DNA from: Phycisphaerae bacterium
GTDB lineage: Bacteria; Planctomycetota; Phycisphaerae; Phycisphaerales; SM1A02
Direction of reading: 5' to 3'
NCBI GenBank assembly: GCA_002683195.1
Contig: NYSW01000016.1
Span: forward strand, 40,387-75,196
DNA length: 34,810 nt
A program made the position numbers and the translations under genes. The notes beneath the pieces are model-generated. The model did no database searches, was not told where the DNA came from, and saw nothing but the letters and a program-made list of their open reading frames with translations. Position 1 is the stretch's first letter. Each line of letters opens with the position of its first letter. This document shows, piece after piece, positions 15,702-24,004 of the stretch.

Positions 15702-16651
15702 GCAGTCATGCGTCCGGAGGAATCTTCGGCGACCTCGATGTGCAGGTCGAACTCGACGCCCCCATCGGCCGCGAAAGCTGGTTCTGCGCCGGGGGGACCG
15801 CGGACATCCTGTTGCACCCTCGGGATCCGGCGACCCTCGCGGAAGTCGTTCGGCGTTGCCGACGCACCGGCACCCCGTTGCGGATTCTCGGCGAGGGGGC
15901 GAACCTGCTGGTGGCGGACGAAGGGGTCGGCGGCATCGTGGTCAGACTCGATGCCCCTGCTTTTCGCGCCGTGGAACGAAATGCCGATGGCGAAGTCGAC
16001 CTGGTCAGGGTCGGCGCGGGAGCGGACCTCGCCCGGACCCTCATGGACCTGGCCCGCAGCGGCCTCGCCGGCCTCGAGACCCTCATGGGCGTGCCGGCAT
16101 CGATCGGCGGTGCGATCCGCATGAATGCCGGCGGTCGATACGGATCCATCGGAGATGTGGTGCATGCGGTGGCCTGCCTCGACGAGCACGGAGAGACGAG
16201 GGTCTATCCGGCGTCCGAACTCCGCTTTGAATATCGACGCACGAACATCGCCGATCCGATCGTGCTGTGGTCGGTCTTCCGGGTTCGCCAGACCGATCCG
16301 GTCGGACTTCGCGATCGCATCAAGGAGATCGCCGCCTACAAGAAGAGCACCCAGCCTCTGGCGGAGAAATCCGCCGGCTGCATGTTCCGGAATCCCGTGG
16401 ACCCGGGATCCGGAGAGACGATCTCCGCCGGTCGCTTGATCGATGAAGCCGGGCTCAAAGGCCTTCAAATCGGCTCCGCCACGGTCTCCGAGATCCACGC
16501 CAACTTCATCACGATCAAGCGAGGCGGCAAGTCCGACGATGCGATCTCTCTCTCCGACGAAGTCATCCGACGGGTCGCTGACGCACGGGGAATCCAATTG
16601 CAGCGGGAAGTCGTGGTGTGGAGACGAGACCAGGAGGCGACGAGGTCGTGA
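15698..16651 (+). CDS. murB: UDP-N-acetylenolpyruvoylglucosamine reductase MurB
   Basis: MurB is the FAD enzyme that reduces UDP-GlcNAc-enolpyruvate to UDP-MurNAc with NADPH. FAD-binding landmarks are ILGEGANLLVADEGVGGIV and LMGVPASIGGAIRMNAGGRYG; the C-terminal substrate part has AYKKSTQPLAEKSAGCMFRNP. The active-site residue that is Ser229 in E. coli (SAGS) is Cys here (SAGC), a variant seen in many MurB proteins and expected to act as the proton donor. The 317 residues fit the shorter, type II-like class. The start is GTG at 15698, overlapping the murC stop (GTGA); the stop overlaps the GTG of ddl in the same way. It is enzymatically after MurA and before MurC. Confidence 0.95.
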   Translation: MSSHASGGIFGDLDVQVELDAPIGRESWFCAGGTADILLHPRDPATLAEVVRRCRRTGTPLRILGEGANLLVADEGVGGIVVRLDAPAFRAVERNADGEVDLVRVGAGADLARTLMDLARSGLAGLETLMGVPASIGGAIRMNAGGRYGSIGDVVHAVACLDEHGETRVYPASELRFEYRRTNIADPIVLWSVFRVRQTDPVGLRDRIKEIAAYKKSTQPLAEKSAGCMFRNPVDPGSGETISAGRLIDEAGLKGLQIGSATVSEIHANFITIKRGGKSDDAISLSDEVIRRVADARGIQLQREVVVWRRDQEATRS

Positions 16652-17580
16652 CCATGCTCGCGGGAAAGACCATCACCATTCTCATGGGCGGTCCCGATGC
16701 CGAACGCGACGTGAGCCTTCAGTCCGGAGACCGCGTCGCCGCCGCACTGGAGACCTTCGATGATCTTCGGGTCGTTCGGCGGATCATCGATCACCCCGAC
16801 CTGCGGATGCTGCGGGACGCGCTCGCTGCCGACGCTGCGGATGTGGTTTTTCCCGTCCTTCACGGCCCCTGGGGCGAAGGTGGTCCACTGCAGGAGCTCC
16901 TGACCCGGATCGAACTTCCGTTCGTCGGATCCGGTGCCGAAGCGGCCGCCTTGGCCATGGACAAGATTCGAACCAAGGAAGCGGTGCGTGAACTGGGAAT
17001 TCCCCCCCCCCGCTCGAGTCACGTCGGGGCTGACGGAACCATCGATCTTGAAACGCCGTTCGTGGTGAAGCCCGTCGACGAAGGTTCGAGCGTCGGCGTC
17101 CGCGTGGTGCGAGACGCGGGGCAGACCTCGACCGTGGTGGCCGAGCTTCAGGCCAGTCACCAGCGACTCATGGCCGAATCCTTCATCGCCGGCCGGGAAC
17201 TCACGATCGGAATCGTGGGCGAAGAGGCCCTCCCGGTGATCGAGATCCTCCCCTCCGAAGGGCTCTACGACTACGAGGCCAAGTATCTCCGAAACGACAC
17301 GCGATACGAAGTGTCTCCCCCCCTGCCCCGCGGGCTCGAAACCCTGCTCGCGGACTGGAGTCGGAAGATCCATCGAGGCATCGGCGCTCGAGACCTGTCG
17401 AGGATTGATTGGCTTCTGGCGACCGACCCCGACGGAACGCCGAGGCCGTGGTTCCTGGAGGTCAACACGATCCCCGGGATGACCACTCACTCCCTCGTCC
17501 CCATGGCGGCTTCCGCCCGCGGAATGACGATGCCTGCCCTCTGCCGGGATCTCGTGGCGGCCGCTTTCCTGCGTGGCTGA
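16648..17580 (+). CDS. ddl: D-alanine--D-alanine ligase
   Basis: Ddl makes the D-Ala-D-Ala dipeptide for peptidoglycan precursors. The 310-residue protein has MGGPDAERDVSLQSG at the start, HGPWGEGGPLQELL, the ATP-grasp segment FVVKPVDEGSSVGV, ESFIAGRELTIGI, the omega-loop YDYEAKY and the metal-binding EVNTIPGMT. Tyrosine in the omega loop agrees with a dipeptide ligase and not a D-Ala-D-Lac enzyme. GTG at 16648 overlaps the murB stop (GTGA) and is taken as the start; ATG at 16654, eight bases after a GAGG, is an equally reasonable start. A run of ten C lies inside the gene at 17002-17011. It forms part of the mur gene series. Confidence 0.95.
   Translation: MTMLAGKTITILMGGPDAERDVSLQSGDRVAAALETFDDLRVVRRIIDHPDLRMLRDALAADAADVVFPVLHGPWGEGGPLQELLTRIELPFVGSGAEAAALAMDKIRTKEAVRELGIPPPRSSHVGADGTIDLETPFVVKPVDEGSSVGVRVVRDAGQTSTVVAELQASHQRLMAESFIAGRELTIGIVGEEALPVIEILPSEGLYDYEAKYLRNDTRYEVSPPLPRGLETLLADWSRKIHRGIGARDLSRIDWLLATDPDGTPRPWFLEVNTIPGMTTHSLVPMAASARGMTMPALCRDLVAAAFLRG
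17002..17011 (+). repeat. C10 homopolymer inside ddl
   Basis: Ten consecutive C residues encode part of the Ile-Pro-Pro-Pro-Arg stretch, about one third of the way into ddl. Such tracts slip easily in replication and in sequencing; here the frame is intact. Confidence 0.9.
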
Positions 17581-17631
17581 CCCAAACCGCGATTCTGGGG
17601 TCGCAGAGACGGTTGAGCCGATGACTTCGTC

Positions 17632-18597
17632 ATGGCCAAACGCGCACCCAGTAAACGATCGAAGACCTCCGGTCGGCGAAAAACCGCCTCCGGCACCTCC
17701 CGGCTCGAGGCGATCAAGGAGACCCTCACTCCCGGTCCCGCCACGAAAACAGCGATCCGGATCACCGGCTGGCTGGCCCTTGCGGCCGGGGTGACCACCG
17801 GATTGGTGATGGGGATTCCGGAACTCGAACAGCGAGCGGTCGCCCGAGATCTCCAGTCGACGAACGACCTGACGATTGAATTCCAGAACGCGCCCGATTG
17901 GTTTCGGATCGATCGCACCCTTCCGCGGGAGCTCGAGGGCATCGTCATCAACACCGTCGGGGACCATCGACGATCCGCGCGAATTCGCGAGGGCCTGATC
18001 GAGGCTCACGCCGCCCTTGAGGCCACACACTGGTTCGAGTCGCTCGATCAACTCCGCTGGATCGACGCCGACACCATTCGAGTCGAAGGTCGATGGGTCC
18101 GTCCCGCAGCCGTGGTCTACGCCAAGATCGATGGCGAGAACAAGGACGTCCTGGTCGACGTCCGAGGTCACCGCCTGGCCTACGCCTTTGAAGCCGGAAG
18201 CGCCCGCGATCTCCCTCGGATCAAAGGTGCGGACCGAAGCCTGGCTCCACCGGTCGGTGATTTCTGGGGCGATGACGTGGTGGCCGGAATCGCACTCAAC
18301 GATGCCATCTCCGATCGCGGCTGGTCGGAGCAGATCCAGTTGATCGACGTGTCCAATCATGGGAATTCCAAACGAGGCCTGGTTCTTCGGACCAACGGTT
18401 GCTCGATCATCTGGGGCCGTTCTCCCGACGACCCGAGTCCATCCGAAGTTCCGACCGCGCAGAAACTCGAATATCTCGACTATTACGCCCGCGAGTTCGG
18501 CGATTTCGAAGAACACTGCGCCGGAGGCGAGCTCGATGCTCGCCCGGACATGCTGATTCAGTCACCAAACTCGATGATCCGCGACCGATCCCGCTGA
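17632..18597 (+). CDS. FtsQ/DivIB-like bitopic membrane protein
   Basis: A 321-residue protein with a basic cytoplasmic N-terminus of about 40 residues, one membrane helix at about 42-62 and a periplasmic remainder. This is the topology of FtsQ/DivIB, the scaffold of the division complex. The C-terminal part has a 'KRGLVLRTNGCSIIWGR' strand followed by 'EVPTAQKLEYLDYY', resembling the end of FtsQ, where a short strand and Gly-Arg precede the 'K...L' helix. It directly follows murC-murB-ddl, where ftsQ lies in dcw clusters. A clean POTRA domain cannot be confirmed by eye, and the overall similarity is weak. ftsA and ftsZ do not follow; an unknown membrane protein gene comes next. The start has no clear ribosome binding site. 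Confidence 0.55.
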   Translation: MAKRAPSKRSKTSGRRKTASGTSRLEAIKETLTPGPATKTAIRITGWLALAAGVTTGLVMGIPELEQRAVARDLQSTNDLTIEFQNAPDWFRIDRTLPRELEGIVINTVGDHRRSARIREGLIEAHAALEATHWFESLDQLRWIDADTIRVEGRWVRPAAVVYAKIDGENKDVLVDVRGHRLAYAFEAGSARDLPRIKGADRSLAPPVGDFWGDDVVAGIALNDAISDRGWSEQIQLIDVSNHGNSKRGLVLRTNGCSIIWGRSPDDPSPSEVPTAQKLEYLDYYAREFGDFEEHCAGGELDARPDMLIQSPNSMIRDRSR

Positions 18598-18635
18598 TCG
18601 GGCGACCGGATCTCGGTTCGCCCTATGCTCCGGTG

Positions 18636-19316
18636 ATGAACTCCCACTCCGAAACCACGCCCGTCCACCCCGCGGAGCTCCCGCGCGGCCTGGTTTTTGG
18701 CGCCAGCATCTGGGTCGCAGCCTCCTGGCTGGTGGCCATCGGCGTGCGGCCCCCCCTGCAACCGACCTCCACCGCCTACACGCCCGCGGCGCGGATGCTG
18801 ATCGTCGCGCTGACGATCGGGGTCGTCGTCGCCTGGCCCCTGGCCCGATTCTCCGCGGCGTCCCCCAGGCGTCCGATCGCGGCCGCGATGCTCGACACCG
18901 TGTCGCTTCTGGCCTTGACGCAGATCGTTCTCTGGCCCCTTCGCCTGGTCACCAGCTGGACCGTCCCCCGCCTGAGCATTCTGGCCTTCGATCTCGTGGC
19001 GATCACGGTCCTGGTCGGCGGTCTGATTGCGTTGCTCGGTTGGAACCGGTCCGGACGAACCCTCGCGATGAGCGGACTCCTCGCGTGGCTTGTCGGGCCG
19101 CCCCTGATCGGACTCGGCCTCTCGGATCCAACCGCCTTTTCCGAACTCAGCCCGCTGGTTCGAGCCTGGTCTCTTGGTGGCGGCGGCCCGGCCGCTCCCG
19201 ATCCGGGAACGTGGGCCCAGACCATCATCGTGGGCGTCGTCGGATGCGTGCTTTGGGCTCTCGCCATCAAATCCGCTCCCATTGGCGGACTGGCGACTCC
19301 GGCGTCATCGAGGTAG
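18636..19316 (+). CDS. Unrecognised six-helix membrane protein
   Basis: A 226-residue protein with about six hydrophobic helices (for example LVFGASIWVAASWLVAIGV, MLIVALTIGVVVAWPLARF and WAQTIIVGVVGCVLWALAI) and short loops. The longest loop is Gly/Pro-rich, between helices five and six. I do not recognise a family. The start at 18636 is chosen because it begins just before the first helix, although the frame is open back to 18399 within the upstream gene. It lies 38 bp after the ftsQ-like gene and before a hairpin terminator, so it may be the last gene of the murC-led unit. A role in the envelope is a guess from position only. Confidence 0.55.
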   Translation: MNSHSETTPVHPAELPRGLVFGASIWVAASWLVAIGVRPPLQPTSTAYTPAARMLIVALTIGVVVAWPLARFSAASPRRPIAAAMLDTVSLLALTQIVLWPLRLVTSWTVPRLSILAFDLVAITVLVGGLIALLGWNRSGRTLAMSGLLAWLVGPPLIGLGLSDPTAFSELSPLVRAWSLGGGGPAAPDPGTWAQTIIVGVVGCVLWALAIKSAPIGGLATPASSR

Positions 19317-19342
19317 CCTGATTTCGCTCGAGTTCGCACAAC

Positions 19343-19367
19343 GCCTCGCCACCCCGGCGAGGCTTTC
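19343..19367 (+). terminator. Likely Rho-independent terminator before greA
   Basis: A perfect 8-bp stem GCCTCGCC / GGCGAGGC with loop ACCCC is followed by TTTCT. It lies 27 bp after the stop of the six-helix membrane protein gene and about 45 bp before greA, so it would separate the mur/ftsQ-like unit from greA. The U-run is short. Confidence 0.6.
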
Positions 19368-19413
19368 TGCACCAATCACTCCCCGCCGACTCGCCCAGAC
19401 CTCGGAGAAGACG

Positions 19414-19878
19414 ATGGAATTCCTCACCCGTGAAGACAAGGAAAATCTTGAACAGGAGCTGAAGGAGCTTCACTCGAGGGGCAAGGAAATCATCGTGCGA
19501 ATCGCCGAAGCTCGAGCGCTCGGTGACCTCAAGGAGAACGCGGAATACCACGCGGCTCGTGAGGACCAGGGCATGAACAATGCCAAGATCAAGGAGATCG
19601 AGGGCCGGCTCGCCAACTCTCAGGTGACCGACGAACTCAACATCCCCGAAGACATGGTCTTCGTGGGCGCGACGGTCAGACTTCGAGAAATCGACAACGA
19701 CGACGAAGATCTGTACAAGATCGTCGGCACCGCCAGCGGCGACTTCTCCCTGGACTACATCGAGGTCACCAGTACGAGTCCACTCGGCGAAGCGCTCATG
19801 AAGGCTCGAGTGGGCGACGTGGTGAGGGTCGATCTGCCCAAGGGCCCCACTCAATTCCAGGTCCTCGAACTCATGTGA
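19414..19878 (+). CDS. greA: Transcription elongation factor GreA
   Basis: GreA inserts its coiled coil into the RNA polymerase secondary channel and stimulates cleavage of backtracked RNA. The 154-residue protein has both expected parts: an N-terminal antiparallel coiled coil (about 1-75), with the conserved tip region ARALGDLKENAEYHAARE carrying the two acidic residues that hold the catalytic metal (D and E of GDLKENAEY), and a C-terminal FKBP-like domain ending SPLGEALMKARVGDVVRVDLP. Length is normal (about 158). The start has GGAG about seven bases upstream. It appears monocistronic, with a hairpin terminator upstream and cls 77 bp downstream. Confidence 0.96.
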   Translation: MEFLTREDKENLEQELKELHSRGKEIIVRIAEARALGDLKENAEYHAAREDQGMNNAKIKEIEGRLANSQVTDELNIPEDMVFVGATVRLREIDNDDEDLYKIVGTASGDFSLDYIEVTSTSPLGEALMKARVGDVVRVDLPKGPTQFQVLELM

Positions 19879-19955
19879 GCGTTTTCGGCGACCCTTGAAC
19901 GCTGCCCCGATCTGCTCTCGGATGATCTTCATCCAAACCCAAAGCGGGGATCGCC

Positions 19956-21428
19956 ATGCTTCAAATCCTGCGGCATATCAGTGACTACGGGCTGCTCGGC
20001 GAGCTCTTGCTGCTCGGTGACTTTCTGGTCCGAATGTCGCTCGCCATCTGGGTGCTGGCTCAGAAGAGACGAAGTCCGGAGTCCCGGATCGGCTGGATCC
20101 TTCTTCTCCTCGGACTTCCGTTCATCGGGACCGTGATCTTCCTGCTCGTCGGCGAGACCCGCCTCGGTCGACGCCGCATCGACCGCCACCGTCGAATTCG
20201 AGAAGCCCTCGATCGTCCGGATATCCACGCCGACGGTGACACCGAAGCGAGGGCCCATGACGAACTTGATCGAAGCAGCTCGCACCTGGCTCGCCTTGCC
20301 GAGCAGATCAGTGGCGGCGCGCCGGTTCGAGGCAACACCATCGAGTTGTTCGGAGACACCGCCGAAGTCATCCGCCGGATGGAAATCGACATCGATGGCG
20401 CCAAGCGACATTGCCATCTTCTGTTCTACATCTGGCTTGATGACAAGGCTGGAACGTGCATCGGCGAGGCCCTCATCCGCGCGGTCGGGCGAGGCGTGAC
20501 ATGTCGAGTGCTGGTCGACGCGGTGGGAAGCAAGCTGTTTCTCCGCTCCCATCTCTGCGAACGGATGAGGGAAGCCGGAGTCCAGGTGAAGGTCGCGCTT
20601 CCCGCCAATCCCATCCGCGCCATCTTCGCGCGGCTCGATCTGAGGAATCACCGAAAGATCGCGGTCATCGACCATGAACTGGCGTGGACCGGAAGCCAGA
20701 ATCTCGCGGAGGCCGATTTCGCGTTGAAACCCAGGTTCGCCCCGTGGGTCGATTGCGTGGTTCGGCTCGTCGGCCCCGTCGCAAAGGAACTTCATCTGCT
20801 GTTCGTCGAGGGTTGGTTTCTCGATGCGGGAGAGTCCCTGGTCGATGAACTGCTCGAACCCGTGCCGACGCGAGAGAACGGGGTCATCGCCCAGGTGGTG
20901 GCTTCCGGACCCAATTTCCGAAACCATGCGGCGACCCAGCTGATCCAGTCCTGCATTCACGAAGCGGATGAGGAACTCGTCCTCACCACGCCCTACTTCG
21001 TTCCCGACGGCGCCACCATCGTCAACCTCGCGACCGCGGCCCGACGCGGCATCAAGGTGACGGTCGTGGTGCCACGCCGAAACGACTCTCGCCTGGTGGC
21101 CCTGGCCAGCCGGTCCAACTACGCCCCCCTCCTCGAAGCCGGCGTCCGAATGTTGGAATTCGAAGGCGGCCTTCTTCATGCCAAGACGATCACCGTCGAC
21201 CGCAGAGTCGCTCTGGTGACCAGTTGCAATCTGGATCGCCGAAGCTTCGATCTCAACTTCGAGGCCGGGGTCCTGATATTCGACTGCGACTTCGCCAGCA
21301 ACCTGCGTTTCCTGCAGCAGTCCTACTGCGACCGAAGCGTCGTGGTCGATCCCCGGAAATGGGGAGCCAGACCGAGCCGCACCCGGCTGCTGGAGAACGC
21401 GGCGGGCCTGCTCTCTCCGTTGCTCTGA
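19956..21428 (+). CDS. cls: Cardiolipin synthase (phospholipase D family)
   Basis: A 490-residue membrane enzyme expected to make cardiolipin from phosphatidylglycerol. Two hydrophobic segments lie within the first 70 residues (GLLGELLLLGDFLVRMSLAI; IGWILLLLGLPFIGTVIFLL). Two HKD catalytic motifs follow: NHRKIAVID...GSQN near residues 230-250 and HAKTITVD...SCNLDRRS near 408-430, both with intact His, Lys and Asp. Length and layout match bacterial Cls (about 480-490). The start follows GGGG nine bases upstream. A perfect inverted repeat GGATGA-TCT-TCATCC lies at 19920-19934 in the short leader. The downstream neighbour is convergent after six bases. Other PLD-family transferases are possible, but the two N-terminal helices favour Cls. 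Confidence 0.9.
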   Translation: MLQILRHISDYGLLGELLLLGDFLVRMSLAIWVLAQKRRSPESRIGWILLLLGLPFIGTVIFLLVGETRLGRRRIDRHRRIREALDRPDIHADGDTEARAHDELDRSSSHLARLAEQISGGAPVRGNTIELFGDTAEVIRRMEIDIDGAKRHCHLLFYIWLDDKAGTCIGEALIRAVGRGVTCRVLVDAVGSKLFLRSHLCERMREAGVQVKVALPANPIRAIFARLDLRNHRKIAVIDHELAWTGSQNLAEADFALKPRFAPWVDCVVRLVGPVAKELHLLFVEGWFLDAGESLVDELLEPVPTRENGVIAQVVASGPNFRNHAATQLIQSCIHEADEELVLTTPYFVPDGATIVNLATAARRGIKVTVVVPRRNDSRLVALASRSNYAPLLEAGVRMLEFEGGLLHAKTITVDRRVALVTSCNLDRRSFDLNFEAGVLIFDCDFASNLRFLQQSYCDRSVVVDPRKWGARPSRTRLLENAAGLLSPLL

Positions 21429-21434
21429 ACCCGT

Positions 21435-23150
21435 TCAGAATCCACGATCGTCGGAAGCCCGCTCGATCACCAGCCGTCGCCCGGGTGAGGCGATCTCCTC
21501 GACCACCGTCCCGTCGGGCCAAAGCACCCGGACCGCGATCGGGCCCGATCCATCCCGAGGGAAACCGAAGTGGGCCTCCGGGGCCGCATTCGACTGATAG
21601 GGCCCGCCGCCCCTGATCCAGCGACGCTGGATGCCATCACCTCGGGTGGCCGTGACTTCCGCACCCGCGGACGGAACCGGTCTCACCACCAGCCAGTCAT
21701 CCGTCCGATCGTGCTGGTTCTCCAGCAGGCGAGGCGGCCCGTTGTGTTCCATCACGACGACGTCCACGTCACCATCAAGGTCGAGGTCCGCGAAGACCGC
21801 CGCCCGGTCTCGATGAGGTGTTCGAAGCCATTCGTTCGCTTCGAACATCAACGCGTGAGCAGGATCACGCGAATCCATGAACTGAAAACCATCACCACCC
21901 CGCACCCAGAGCCCCGGCGATTGCGCATAGGAACTGTCCATGTTCTCCACCGTCGCCTGCGGATAGACGTGGCCGTTGAACACCACCAGATCCTCGTCAC
22001 CATCGTGATCGAGATCGACGAATTCCGTCGCCCATCCGAGCATGGGTCGGGAACCCTCCGCGAGCCCGAGAGGCCGGGTTCGGTCATCGAAGAATCCGTC
22101 TCGATTGAGGTGGAGCGTGTTGGTGTCGCTGGAAAAGTTGGTACTGAACACATCGGGAGTGCCATCGCCATCGACGTCCCCGATGGCCATGCCCATGGTC
22201 GCTTGCGCGTCACCCTCACGATTGGTCGCCACCCCGGTTCGCACCCCGACTTCCTCGAAACGCCAGTCGCCGAGATTCCGGAAGTACTGGTTCGGATGAG
22301 AATCGTTTCCGATCAGAACGTCCTGACGTCCATCCCGATCGAAGTCGGTGATGACCAGATTGAGTCCGTAGCGGGCGATTCCGTCGACCTCGCGTCGCTC
22401 GAACCGCCCGCCGACGTTTTCGTACCAGCGATCGGCACGGGCGGAAAGACCTCGGGGACCGGAGAGCACTTCGATGCCACGAAAGGTCGAGGTTCCGGGA
22501 GGATCGGCGGGATCGAATTCGAGGTACCCGACCACCACGAGGTCGAGATCACCATCGCCATCGAGATCACCCAACCCCATCGACGAAGACCATCCTTCCT
22601 CCGCCCTCCCCGTGCCAAGGCCCCAGGCCGAAGTGCCATCCTCGAAGCGACCATCGCCACGGCCGAGCCAGAGTCGGTCCCCACCGAGGGTTGCAATGAT
22701 CAGATCGTCGATGCCGTCACCATCGACGTCTCCCACGGCGTTCCCGAAACTCCAGTCCTGGTGAGCTTCAAGACCAGAATCACCCGTGGCGTCCTCGAAG
22801 GCCAGACGCCCTTCCTCCACGGTGAGGTTGCGGAAATACCGGGCACCCGGCCCGGATGACGGCGCATCGAGCGTGGCGCCGTTGGGGAAGACCAGATCAA
22901 GATCACCATCCCCATCACCGTCGATCAAGGCGAGGCCACCGCCCTTGACCTCCACGATCGTGGTCGAAGGATCCCCCCCGCTGGTCGATCGAAACGAATC
23001 GAGTCCCGAGCCCTCGGTCACATCGAGAAGGACGATCGATGGCGCGTCCATGGACGGCGACCGATCCGAACCCGACTCGTGTCCGCATCCGAACAGGGAC
23101 GCGAGGAGCGTTCCGAACAGCGACGCGGATTGGAGAGGACGCGGACGCAT
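21435..23150 (-). CDS. CRTAC1-family lipoprotein: FG-GAP beta-propeller with ASPIC/UnbV domain
   Basis: A 571-residue predicted lipoprotein (signal ending LASLFGC, Cys at residue 22). It carries about seven FG-GAP/VCBS-type calcium loops of the form D-x-D-G-D-x-x-x-D (for example GDVDGDGIDDLII, GDLDGDGDLDLVV, VDLDHDGDEDLVV), which together should form one integrin-like beta-propeller. The last 75 residues fit the ASPIC/UnbV domain (GAEVTATRGDG, GGPYQSNAAPEAHFGF, VRVLWPDGTVVEE). Such proteins are common in planctomycetes and their function is mostly unknown; binding or scaffolding at the cell surface is plausible. The ATG at 23150 overlaps the stop of the upstream TPR gene (TGATG), with a GTG alternative at 23153. 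It converges with cls, with no terminator seen between. Confidence 0.85.
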   Translation of the reverse strand: MRPRPLQSASLFGTLLASLFGCGHESGSDRSPSMDAPSIVLLDVTEGSGLDSFRSTSGGDPSTTIVEVKGGGLALIDGDGDGDLDLVFPNGATLDAPSSGPGARYFRNLTVEEGRLAFEDATGDSGLEAHQDWSFGNAVGDVDGDGIDDLIIATLGGDRLWLGRGDGRFEDGTSAWGLGTGRAEEGWSSSMGLGDLDGDGDLDLVVVGYLEFDPADPPGTSTFRGIEVLSGPRGLSARADRWYENVGGRFERREVDGIARYGLNLVITDFDRDGRQDVLIGNDSHPNQYFRNLGDWRFEEVGVRTGVATNREGDAQATMGMAIGDVDGDGTPDVFSTNFSSDTNTLHLNRDGFFDDRTRPLGLAEGSRPMLGWATEFVDLDHDGDEDLVVFNGHVYPQATVENMDSSYAQSPGLWVRGGDGFQFMDSRDPAHALMFEANEWLRTPHRDRAAVFADLDLDGDVDVVVMEHNGPPRLLENQHDRTDDWLVVRPVPSAGAEVTATRGDGIQRRWIRGGGPYQSNAAPEAHFGFPRDGSGPIAVRVLWPDGTVVEEIASPGRRLVIERASDDRGF

Positions 23151-24004
23151 CACCCGGCTTCCAGCGAGGAATCGGGCAACACATCACCGTCTATCGGTAC
23201 GCCGAGTCGAAGACGAGCCCGACGTTCCTCACCTCTCGCCCACGCGGCCTTCTCCTGATCTTTCAGACGCTCATGCCCGCGAGCCAGTTTCGCCCAGCCT
23301 TCATACGAATCGGCGAACTGGATCACACCTTTGTGAAATGACTTCGTCGCCTCCTCGAATCGATCCAGTTCCCAGAGCGCGTCGCCACGGCGGATCCAGG
23401 TCTTTCCGATCGAACGCCGGCGGGCGGCGCCGGCGATCTCCAGCTCCAACGCCCTGTCGAACGCCACCAATGCCGATTCCGGTCGGCCGAGTTCCAGCAA
23501 GGAACGCCCACGACCGAACTCTGAGTCCGGGGTGTCTGGCTGACTCGCAAGATGACTGGCGAACGCAACCTCGGCTTCGCGGGGCCGCCCCAGATAGAAC
23601 AGGCACCATCCGCGGAAATGATCCAGCGAGTCCCGGCCCGTGAACTCCCGCGGATCCTGGAGGATGGCCTCGAATTCCCGCAACGCCGGCGCGTAATTCT
23701 TCTGCTTCTGGATCGAGAGGGCTCGAAGGAAGCGAGGACGGGGATGATTCGGGTGATCCGCGAGCACCGCCTCGAACACCAACTGGGAATCCTCGAATTG
23801 GCCGCCGCTCAACAACTGAAGGCCCAGATCAAGCCGTGGGTCCGGCAGTGGTACGGCGGCGATGGACTCGGCCGAATCCGGCTCCGGCGCGGGCGTAACG
23901 TCCGATAGTTGGCCACACGCGGCCAGCAAGAGGGTTGGAAGGCTCATCCGAACCATCCAGCGAGGGGCGGCGTGTTTCCTTGATTTGACCATCAGTCGAA
24001 ACAT
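23150..24004 (-). CDS. TPR-repeat lipoprotein
   Basis: A 284-residue predicted lipoprotein with the lipobox LLAAC (Cys at about residue 30), then about five to six tetratricopeptide-like helical pairs (LDLGLQLLSGGQFEDSQLVF; PRFLRALSIQKQKNYAPALR; FGRGRSLLELGRPESALVAF; WIRRGDALWELDRFEEATKS; WAKLARGHERLKDQEKAAWA). TPR proteins are protein-binding scaffolds; the lipid anchor places it in a membrane facing the periplasm. It is co-translated with the downstream CRTAC1 lipoprotein through TGATG, and the same TPR-then-CRTAC1 order recurs at 28757-33609. The start is uncertain: ATGs at 24049, 24004 and 23992 are all in frame and none has a clear ribosome binding site. Confidence 0.75.
   Translation of the reverse strand: MFRLMVKSRKHAAPRWMVRMSLPTLLLAACGQLSDVTPAPEPDSAESIAAVPLPDPRLDLGLQLLSGGQFEDSQLVFEAVLADHPNHPRPRFLRALSIQKQKNYAPALREFEAILQDPREFTGRDSLDHFRGWCLFYLGRPREAEVAFASHLASQPDTPDSEFGRGRSLLELGRPESALVAFDRALELEIAGAARRRSIGKTWIRRGDALWELDRFEEATKSFHKGVIQFADSYEGWAKLARGHERLKDQEKAAWARGEERRARLRLGVPIDGDVLPDSSLEAG

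Noticed and set aside
16465..18516. A 683-codon open frame on the minus strand across murB, ddl and the ftsQ-like gene
   Set aside because: It is antisense to three well-recognised genes, has no domain-like features, and long antisense frames are expected in this GC-rich, GATC-rich codon usage.
21570..22859. Long plus-strand frame (429 codons) and similar ones at 29576-30721 and 26225-27682 (minus)
   Set aside because: They mirror the repeated Asp/Gly codons of the FG-GAP loops on the other strand and consist of Val/Glu/Ile/His repeats produced by that mirroring.
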